Below, piece after piece: positions 6,047-12,739 of a stretch of 33,573 nt of DNA. Below the pieces are notes generated by a model that worked only from the letters and a program-made list of their open reading frames with translations, ran no database searches and had not been told where the DNA came from. This DNA comes from a bacterium (GTDB lineage Bacteria; CSSED10-310; JAFGSJ01): assembly GCA_016934675.1 (NCBI GenBank), contig JAFGSJ010000062.1:1-33573 (forward strand), read 5' to 3'. Position 1 is the stretch's first letter; each line of letters starts with the position of its first letter. The position numbers and the translations under genes were made by a program.

Positions 6047-8842
6047 ATGCCGGTCGGATTGCACGGGAGTATGACCACAATTCAATCAGATGTGCCACAC
6101 AGTTTCATGAGGGGAGGGGCCAGGAAAGCGATGGTGCTGGCAGGGCTGTATCTGCTTGTCACCTACCTGATTTCACCTGTTTCGGGCAGTACGTTGTCTC
6201 TCTCTGCCTCTGAGGAAACGAGCAGTGATACTCGAACAACTACAATCTATCTGGGTGAGGAGATTGGCTCTACGTCCCGTACCTTGAAAGTTGTCAGGCA
6301 TGATGGCCTTGAAAGACCTGACCGCGGATCAGCACACGCTGGTCCGGTCCAACCCCTGAGGAGTATGCTCAGTCCCGATTTCGACTGGTTTTCATGGGCC
6401 GAGAGCCAGAGCCAGGCCCCTGCGTTCGTATCCCTCGAGTCCATGGCCCGGCTCGATCAGGTGGTCCCGGCCCTCAGCCCGTCAGTGAGGAGCGATCTGT
6501 CCGGCACGGCGTATATCTCTTCGCATTATGCGGGTTTTGTGACGAATTATCCCCATGATGATGGTGTCAGTTACGACTACTACAATCTTTCCGACGAGAA
6601 GTTCCCGATTTGGGGCATGGCTGCCGGCGGTCCGTCTCCGGGCGTTCAGAGTTCGGTCTGGATCGGGGGCGATTTTGACAGTAAATATACCACTGAACCG
6701 TGCGGAACACCTAATGATTGTTATGTGCCGCCACCTGTGGACAACATGTATCGCGGCTGGCGGACCCAGGGTTATGGTTCGGCGCCGTGTAATTGTCCGG
6801 CAGCTTTTCAACCCGTCTTTTATTCGGCCAATCGGGGTATCATGATGTTCGATCTGTCCTTGGTCCCGGATGGGGCCCAGGTAACCGGTGTTCAATTCGA
6901 AGCGGTGCTGTCCAAGCAATTCGGTTCCGGTGAGATTCTGAATTTTAGCGAGATCGAGGCGGATCGTTCGCGTGGTTACGAGAACGTAGCGGGTTATGGT
7001 TTCAAGTGGTCGTACGATGATGCTTCGGACGGCCAGCTCTATCAATTGGGCTGGAGTGTGGGGGCATATGCGGTCGGGAATACAGCCAATACGACCCTCA
7101 ATGCTCTGGCTGTGGCTGATGTGCAGGCTGCCCTCGAGCACAACTGGTTCGGTCTCGGCCTGGTCTCCGGTGCGGGCGAAACAGCGACGACCTCCTATTA
7201 TTTCGGGGCCTTTCAAGGCTCCGGCGGAGTGGTCCCACCCCAATTGATCATCGATTATGACTACATTGTGCCGGACCAGGTCATGCTTCAGGATGAACCG
7301 GGTTACGCCACGACCGCTGACGGAGAGAGTGGCTGCCCGATCCTGACCTGGGACATCCCCAATGAGGAAACAGGCAATCCGCTCCATTTCATACTCGAAG
7401 TCTCGGACACGGTACCTGTGTATCATGACGAGACCTTTATTTCGAACGACTTTATCGATCTCAGCCAGACTTCCTATTCCGGGATGGTCATCACCAGCCG
7501 GCACGATAGCTATGATGCCTACGGCTCGTATCTGGGCACGGATTACCCGCATGTCCAACTCGATCCCCTGGAATTGATCTATGGCGGCTCGGTCTATCCC
7601 TACGCCCGAAACTACAATGTGGGCTGGCGTTTCGGCCGGCCTTTCGTCTCGCACCTGGCCACGGATACCTGGACCGGTGAGGGCTACTCGGTGGATGGCC
7701 TGGGTGACGGTCTGATGGGCTGGACATACATGGAATGGGCCTCCTATTACAGCATCGAGTACCCTAATACGGCCTGCGCAACCCAATTGGGCTTTCCGGC
7801 CAATGTGATCGGTGTGGGCGGTTTTATCCCCTCGGGCATTACGGAATCGTTCTGGATCGCGTTCGATTACTTCAGTGACGGCAGCTCTGACTGGTTCCCG
7901 GAAATCCTGGTCAGCAATGCCGCGGATTCCTTTTATGTCGAGTTCTCGCCAGCGATCGAGGACGTAGCGGGTGTGGCCCTGTTTTTTACCGCGAGCAGTG
8001 ATAATTTCGCGTATCTGGCGGACCTGCAGGTCTATGATAGCGAGATTTACGATACGTCCGAGTCCCAAACCGTTACCTCCGAGGCCGTGGCCGCCAGTGC
8101 TAATCCAGCCCATTCCTTCGATCGGGTTGTTTTAACTGTGTTTGACGAGCAACCTGCCGGGACCACGATCGAGTATGAATTGAGCAATGATGACGGCATC
8201 GTCTGGTATCAGGTCACGCCCAATACCGAGTTCATTTTTCCGGACACGGGCAATCAACTTCGTTGGCGAGCCCATCTGAGTACCTCCTCGCCCTCTCTGA
8301 CCCCGAAGATTTATCAGGTCATCTTGGACAATCTCGTGCTGGGGCTCAATTCTGAGTATGACTACGCTGAATTCGAGGAGAATGCCATCTTTGCGGGTGA
8401 GTATCAAACCATGTCTGCGGCTGGGGTGCCTGAATACGCCGGGACCCAGTATCAGGCCCGTCACGTCCCGACCTCGTTGTCCGAAGGAACGTATTACTGG
8501 AAAGTCAAAGCCGTGGCCCCTGCGGGGTCAGGCGGCTTCGGACAAGTGTCCCCGGTCTGGAGTTTCGAAGTGGTCGATGATACGGTGCCGCCGCCAGCCC
8601 TGGGCGCAACACTGATGGCAGATAAGATCTCGACAACAGTGGTCGGACTCGATTGGTCCGCTTATGTCCCGGAACCCGACAGTCAATACCGGGTCTATCG
8701 TTCGGAAAACCCGGCCGCTGTCAATGTTCTGATTGCGACAGTTGGGAGTCAGGCCTATACGGACGGCGACGCGACCGCCGATTTTCTGTGTTATGTGGTC
8801 AATGCCCTGGACCAATGCCTCAACGAGTCTCAGGACGAGTGA
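6047..8842 (+). CDS. Large exported multidomain protein with C-terminal FN3-like domain
   Basis: A 931-residue protein. The start ATG at 6047 is preceded by GGGGGAGG (6034-6041) five bases upstream; an ATG at 6032 has no ribosome site. A basic n-region (RGGARK) followed by a hydrophobic core around MVLAGLYLLVTYLI gives a probable Sec signal peptide ending near GS. The segment encoded by about 6640-7265 (from SSVWIGGDF to LIIDYDY) resembles DNRLRE/CBM-like beta-sandwich modules of surface proteins. Middle regions are rich in aromatic and acidic residues. Codons from about 8600 to the end form a fibronectin type III-like domain (YRVYRSE, DFLCYVVNALD). No membrane anchor or sorting signal follows. 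It is probably an extracellular or surface-binding protein; the ligand is unknown. Confidence 0.7.
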   Translation: MPVGLHGSMTTIQSDVPHSFMRGGARKAMVLAGLYLLVTYLISPVSGSTLSLSASEETSSDTRTTTIYLGEEIGSTSRTLKVVRHDGLERPDRGSAHAGPVQPLRSMLSPDFDWFSWAESQSQAPAFVSLESMARLDQVVPALSPSVRSDLSGTAYISSHYAGFVTNYPHDDGVSYDYYNLSDEKFPIWGMAAGGPSPGVQSSVWIGGDFDSKYTTEPCGTPNDCYVPPPVDNMYRGWRTQGYGSAPCNCPAAFQPVFYSANRGIMMFDLSLVPDGAQVTGVQFEAVLSKQFGSGEILNFSEIEADRSRGYENVAGYGFKWSYDDASDGQLYQLGWSVGAYAVGNTANTTLNALAVADVQAALEHNWFGLGLVSGAGETATTSYYFGAFQGSGGVVPPQLIIDYDYIVPDQVMLQDEPGYATTADGESGCPILTWDIPNEETGNPLHFILEVSDTVPVYHDETFISNDFIDLSQTSYSGMVITSRHDSYDAYGSYLGTDYPHVQLDPLELIYGGSVYPYARNYNVGWRFGRPFVSHLATDTWTGEGYSVDGLGDGLMGWTYMEWASYYSIEYPNTACATQLGFPANVIGVGGFIPSGITESFWIAFDYFSDGSSDWFPEILVSNAADSFYVEFSPAIEDVAGVALFFTASSDNFAYLADLQVYDSEIYDTSESQTVTSEAVAASANPAHSFDRVVLTVFDEQPAGTTIEYELSNDDGIVWYQVTPNTEFIFPDTGNQLRWRAHLSTSSPSLTPKIYQVILDNLVLGLNSEYDYAEFEENAIFAGEYQTMSAAGVPEYAGTQYQARHVPTSLSEGTYYWKVKAVAPAGSGGFGQVSPVWSFEVVDDTVPPPALGATLMADKISTTVVGLDWSAYVPEPDSQYRVYRSENPAAVNVLIATVGSQAYTDGDATADFLCYVVNALDQCLNESQDE

Positions 8843-8953
8843 TAACATGCTTCAACCGAAAAGAGGGAAAGGGTCCTGTTTGAATATAACTTTAACAGAA
8901 AATGAAAACAGCATTGATGGGGGAAAGGGTCTGCGTGTGCGGACAAAGAAAGC

Positions 8954-8967
8954 TGGTCCGCGGACCA
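8954..8967. promoter_or_regulatory. 14-bp perfect palindrome, candidate operator
   Basis: TGGTCCGCGGACCA is perfectly self-complementary and sits 25 bases before the ribosome site of the peptidase gene, in a 160-base gap between two plus-strand genes. A dimeric regulator site is possible. No regulator can be named. Confidence 0.3.
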
Positions 8968-9002
8968 ATCCGAAGAAACGAGTCATGCCCAGGGAGGAGA
9001 GA

Positions 9003-9929
9003 ATGATGTTGATGAAACCCACTGCCTTGATTTACAGTTCACATAACCGGTGCGAATACTTGCATCGGTACTGGATTGTCGAACGCGCTTTACAGAGTCA
9101 TCACAACAAGACTATTTTCTATATTCCGATGTCCATGGGAAGGTTCGATCAGCAGGATTATTCCTGGGGAACATTCCGCTGGTATTTCGATCGTTTTACC
9201 CAGTGGGGCTTGCAGGCCCGGACCTTTTTCTGGTCAGAGGAGCTCTCGGACGATGATGTGGACGTTTTTTTCCGGATGGTTCATGATTCCGAGGTCGTGA
9301 TTCTGGGGGGCGGTAATTCATATCTCGGTTTCGAGCGGTACAACGGCCTGGGCGTGCGCTATAACGGCGATTATGACTTTTTCAACAAGTTGCTGCACGA
9401 TCGCCAGGCCCGGGGTTTGCTGACTGCGGGCTTTTCCGCCGGTGCGATCCAGCTCGCTGATGCCTGTGACTATGATTCTCAGCACAAGTGTTATGGCCTG
9501 ATCTATAATGTAACCACACGCTTGCATTATGAATGGGGTGGCGAGGAGAGGTTGGCCGAAATGGCCCGGAACATTCCGCATTGCTTGTGTTTCGGTCTGC
9601 CCAATGATTCCGGTATCGCCTCGAACCAGGGCCGGCTTCCCTCGGGTAATCGCTGGCAGGTGCTCCAATTCATCATCGATAATTCCTGGGACGTCCCGCG
9701 CGACGGCTTTCATATCAAGACCCGGCAAGGTTTACGCATCGACCATATCTATCGAGACGGCCGCAAATGGATTTTCAATGGGGGCGATGTCATGGTCAGA
9801 GTGATCTCACCGGATTATGCCTATCAAGGAACCTGGATCATGCCTGCGGGCAGTTCGAGCGTGGTCGATTACTGGACCCAGCAACCGTCCGGTTACCATG
9901 ACCTGGCCCATATCCTGGCTGCTCATTAA
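9003..9929 (+). CDS. Peptidase S51-type (dipeptidase E/cyanophycinase-like) protein
   Basis: A 308-residue protein. GGGNSYLGFE at about 102-111 and the nucleophile elbow GFSAGA (Ser145) are the signatures of the class I glutamine amidotransferase-like fold in family S51, whose members hydrolyse Asp-X dipeptides or related peptides. A later GLPNDSGIA segment is where the remaining triad residue would be expected. No signal peptide, so probably cytoplasmic. GGAGG at 8993-8997 serves ATG at 9003 or 9006. An upstream-extended frame overlapping the preceding gene is unlikely to be translated. It follows the exported protein gene in the same direction with a 160-base gap, so it may have its own promoter. 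True substrate unknown. Confidence 0.75.
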   Translation: MMLMKPTALIYSSHNRCEYLHRYWIVERALQSHHNKTIFYIPMSMGRFDQQDYSWGTFRWYFDRFTQWGLQARTFFWSEELSDDDVDVFFRMVHDSEVVILGGGNSYLGFERYNGLGVRYNGDYDFFNKLLHDRQARGLLTAGFSAGAIQLADACDYDSQHKCYGLIYNVTTRLHYEWGGEERLAEMARNIPHCLCFGLPNDSGIASNQGRLPSGNRWQVLQFIIDNSWDVPRDGFHIKTRQGLRIDHIYRDGRKWIFNGGDVMVRVISPDYAYQGTWIMPAGSSSVVDYWTQQPSGYHDLAHILAAH

Positions 9930-9940
9930 CTGCTCGATAC

Positions 9941-9960
9941 AGTCAGCTTTTTAGCTGGCT
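9941..9960. terminator. Short hairpin between convergent genes
   Basis: AGTCAGC/GCTGGCT arms (one G-T pair) enclose TTTTTA, overlapping the stop codon of the minus-strand gene. There is no U-tract after the stem on either strand, so terminator function is weakly supported. Confidence 0.25.
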
Positions 9961-10998
9961 AGGGCAGTTGGGGTGCTGCAGGATCAGGTTGCGGACTTGG
10001 ACCGAGCGATTGGCGATGGGTTGACGGAAAAGGTAATGGAGCACTTTAGGCGGGGTCGTTGGCCAGCGGGCCAGATTTTGGATCAGGAACAGCGAGGTGT
10101 AGGTGTGCCCGCATAAACGGGCAATGGTCTTGCCGTTCAAAGGAATGCCGGTCAACATGGTCAGACAACGGCCCTCTGTCTTGAATATGAGCGCGGCTGC
10201 CTCATCACCCGAGGAATTCTGGAATTTTCGCCGGAGCAGTTGATGAATCTGCCGTTTGATTTTTTCGGCGACATCGCCGCTGACGATCAGCTGATACAAT
10301 TGCAGCAGTGATTTTCGCACCGTCATCCGGTCAAGCAGGAAAGTGCTCGTTTGAATGTTTCTCAGCAGGAAACGCTGAACGGCCTCATCCTGCAGGAAAT
10401 TAAGGTGATAGGCCAGTTTATCGAGTCCGACCGGATTGCGGTGATGGGCGGCGATCAGGCGGGCCTGGGTCAAACCGAACTGGCTGTTTTCAAAGAGGGC
10501 TTTGATCACCTCGGCGTCAGGATCATAGCACAGAGCACATAAATCGCTCCCGGTTACGGAATGGGCCAGTTTCTCGCGTTCCTCGTTCTCGAGTGGATGA
10601 AATTTCGTTTCAAAGAGCATACGATAATTTCGGGACTGCACCTCACCTTCAGACCGGTCAGCCTCTTGCTCGTCTCGACCATCGACCTGCTCGATCTGAG
10701 TATGGTCAGATGACGGACCTGAGTGGAGCGCATCATCCTGCTGCTCGGGGAAATCTCGTTTGTCTGATGCGGTGTGACAGGCCGGGCGCCTGCTTCTGGG
10801 AAAGATGAGTTGGGCCTGTTCCAGCCGTGCAAGAACAGTCTCTATAGACTCGAGCGACAGGCCGGTCACATGTTTCAAGTCCTGGACTGTGCTGCAACCA
10901 TCGATGCGGGACAGGACATAACCTTCCTCCTCGGACAGGTCCACATCGTTCAAATCCAGGTGTGGCTTTGTTTTCGGTATCCAATCCATAGAACTCAT
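9943..10998 (-). CDS. Winged-helix-like plus leucine-rich repeat protein, function unknown
   Basis: A 351-residue cytoplasmic protein. Residues ~20-70 (GYVLSRIDGCSTVQDLKHVTGLS, then a helix and LIFPRSR) resemble the small winged-helix/PqqD-like module found at the N-terminus of several bacterial signalling proteins. Residues ~75-120 are polar and disordered. Residues ~135-351 carry imperfect helical repeats (for example ALFENSQFGLTQARLIAAHH and IQNLARWPTTPPKVLHYLF), reminiscent of HEAT- or leucine-rich-variant-like repeats. Its ATG overlaps the TGA of the upstream GGDEF gene (ATGA), so the two are translationally coupled and probably act together, perhaps with this protein as a partner or effector of the cyclase. 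Confidence 0.65.
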   Translation of the reverse strand: MSSMDWIPKTKPHLDLNDVDLSEEEGYVLSRIDGCSTVQDLKHVTGLSLESIETVLARLEQAQLIFPRSRRPACHTASDKRDFPEQQDDALHSGPSSDHTQIEQVDGRDEQEADRSEGEVQSRNYRMLFETKFHPLENEEREKLAHSVTGSDLCALCYDPDAEVIKALFENSQFGLTQARLIAAHHRNPVGLDKLAYHLNFLQDEAVQRFLLRNIQTSTFLLDRMTVRKSLLQLYQLIVSGDVAEKIKRQIHQLLRRKFQNSSGDEAAALIFKTEGRCLTMLTGIPLNGKTIARLCGHTYTSLFLIQNLARWPTTPPKVLHYLFRQPIANRSVQVRNLILQHPNCPSQLKS

Positions 10999-12362
10999 TG
11001 ATTGTCCTGCAGGGTGAATTTTAACGAGAGCATTGTCTCCATCATGACAGGAACTCCGTTACGGGTCCCGGGTTGATAGCGGGCTTTGAGAGCCACGCGG
11101 ACAGCCTCCTCATCGAAGCCGTAACCGGCTTTCTCACCGACAGTTGTCGCCTGCACGACCCGGCCTTCGACATCGATCAGCAGCTTGAGCGTGACTTCCG
11201 CTTCCTTATGGAGTTTGGCGGCAATGGCCGGATAGATGACCGGCGGAATACTGGTCCGCACCGGACGGGTTTCGACCGATGCCACTGTTGCGGTCAACGT
11301 GACAGTCGGTGTCATTGTCGGTGCCGGAGAGTGCGTTGGTATGACCTGATCGGCCATGTCTGTCTCAGTCGGCTCGGGTGGACCCTCGAACGCATCATCA
11401 GGATGATCGTCTGCCTGCTCGGCCCCGACCTGGCTCAACTCGGCCAGATTTCCCTGCAGAGTGCGGATTTCAGCCTCGAGCAAGGCAATGCGCTGCACTT
11501 GCTCGTTCTGCTCCCGGGGCGACCCTCTTTCTTTCTGGGCTGAGAGTTCGCTGATCTGGTTTTGAAGCTCTTCAATCTGTGCTAAAAAAGCCTGCTCACG
11601 TTGCGCCCAGGCCGCATCGCGGACTGGGCGGGGCGATCTGGCCAATCTATTGATTTCAGCAGGAGGGGGCTCGATCGCGAAGAATTGCTGCCAGACATCA
11701 TAGAATACTATCCCGATCAAGATCAGACCGACAAAAACAGAGACAATAAGCTGAGGACTCAGGTAACTCTTCTGTTGGGCTATCCTGTCCTGGCGGGAAT
11801 GACGCTTCTTCTTTTCCAGATAAAGCCGGTTATCGGCGACCTGGAGCAGGTCTTGACCGGTCATATTATCATCGGGATAGCTGGCCAAGCCCATGCTGAA
11901 CGATACGGTTACCTTGACCTCATCCTGGTCTCCTCGGGTCGTAAATGTGTGTCTAGTCAAAGTTGTCCGGGCACGTTCACAGATTTCTCCGGCTTCCGCG
12001 GCCGGTGCACCGGGCAGCACGATCACGAATTCATCGCCACCATACCGAATCAGGAGATCGTCACTTCTAAAATGATCACGTAAAATCTTGGCAATGGTCT
12101 TGAGCACGGTATCTCCGGTGAGATGACCGTATCGATCATTGACATCCTTGAACCCATCGAGATCGATAATAATCAGGGAAAGCTGGTCATCGGGGCCGAT
12201 CAGCTCGGTCCACCATTGTCCCAAAAAAGCGGACAGCAAGCGATAGTTGAATAAACCGGTCAGATCATCGCGATAAGCCAGATCACCGGCGGCATCAATC
12301 ACTTTCGAGCGCAAACGCCGGGCCAGTAGGTTGACACTCCGTTCCTGGTGCGATGACTGCAT
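10995..12362 (-). CDS. Diguanylate cyclase fused through a membrane segment to a TonB C-terminal domain
   Basis: A 455-residue protein. Residues ~28-187 are a GGDEF domain with DDLTGLFNYR, the intact active-site GGDEF at 108-112, and an RSDD inhibitory site (RxxD) at 99-102, so it should make c-di-GMP and be product-inhibited. A single membrane segment spans ~203-222. Residues ~250-312 form a heptad-rich coiled coil, ~320-370 a Pro/Thr-rich linker, and ~375-452 a TonB C-terminal/energy-transducer-like fold (PAIAAKLHKEAEVTLKLLIDVEGRV, then GFDEEAVRVALKARYQPG). Topology puts the cyclase in the cytoplasm and TonB_C in the periplasm. The domain order is unusual. No ExbB/ExbD genes are near. Confidence 0.85.
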   Translation of the reverse strand: MQSSHQERSVNLLARRLRSKVIDAAGDLAYRDDLTGLFNYRLLSAFLGQWWTELIGPDDQLSLIIIDLDGFKDVNDRYGHLTGDTVLKTIAKILRDHFRSDDLLIRYGGDEFVIVLPGAPAAEAGEICERARTTLTRHTFTTRGDQDEVKVTVSFSMGLASYPDDNMTGQDLLQVADNRLYLEKKKRHSRQDRIAQQKSYLSPQLIVSVFVGLILIGIVFYDVWQQFFAIEPPPAEINRLARSPRPVRDAAWAQREQAFLAQIEELQNQISELSAQKERGSPREQNEQVQRIALLEAEIRTLQGNLAELSQVGAEQADDHPDDAFEGPPEPTETDMADQVIPTHSPAPTMTPTVTLTATVASVETRPVRTSIPPVIYPAIAAKLHKEAEVTLKLLIDVEGRVVQATTVGEKAGYGFDEEAVRVALKARYQPGTRNGVPVMMETMLSLKFTLQDNQ

Positions 12363-12739
12363 GATTCTTAACTCGTTTCCAGGCTTTAATGATTCACTAA
12401 TAATTGATAAACAGTATTAAGCCGCATGCCCTTTTTTGTTTGTGCATATGAAATAACACTTTGTTTATAAAATACAAGAAACTGACACATCACGTCAATC
12501 TCTTCCCGATTATATCTCGTTATCTTGATCTTACGCTGTCGTGAAAAGTTTCAGGACAATCCTTAAGATCAAGCGATCATATACATCGTTCATTATCGAA
12601 TCAAGCCAAGAGATTATTTTACTTGAAGCGTTGTGTAAAATCATGTAAATTTGTAATAACTAATGTATACGCTACACAGTCAGTTTCTTCTTGTTACATT
12701 ATAATAATAGTAGCATATTCATCAAAAGAAGGAAATCTT
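12363..12739. promoter_or_regulatory. AT-rich divergent intergenic region with long inverted repeat
   Basis: A 377-base gap between the divergent GGDEF and PHP-protein genes. Its one clear structure is the 10-bp inverted repeat at 12524-12573. The frame of the PHP gene is open back to 12623, but that part lacks a ribosome site and protein-like composition. Promoters cannot be placed with confidence. Confidence 0.4.
12524..12573. repeat. Inverted repeat CTTGATCTTA ... TAAGATCAAG
   Basis: Perfect 10-base arms at 12524-12533 and 12564-12573 with 30 bases between. The spacing is too wide for a compact terminator but would suit two half-sites of a looped or dimeric regulator. Confidence 0.4.

Noticed and set aside
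6482..8113. 543-codon open frame on the minus strand, antisense to the exported protein gene
   Set aside because: No ribosome site, no recognisable domains and repetitive low-complexity composition; it mirrors the codon bias of the real gene on the plus strand.
8733..9002. Upstream extension of the S51 peptidase gene
   Set aside because: It overlaps the preceding gene and has no ribosome site; the GGAGG at 8993 supports the ATG at 9003/9006.
12623..12739. Upstream extension of the PHP protein gene
   Set aside because: It lacks a ribosome site and would place a polar segment before the signal peptide; the ATG at 12740 has a good ribosome site.
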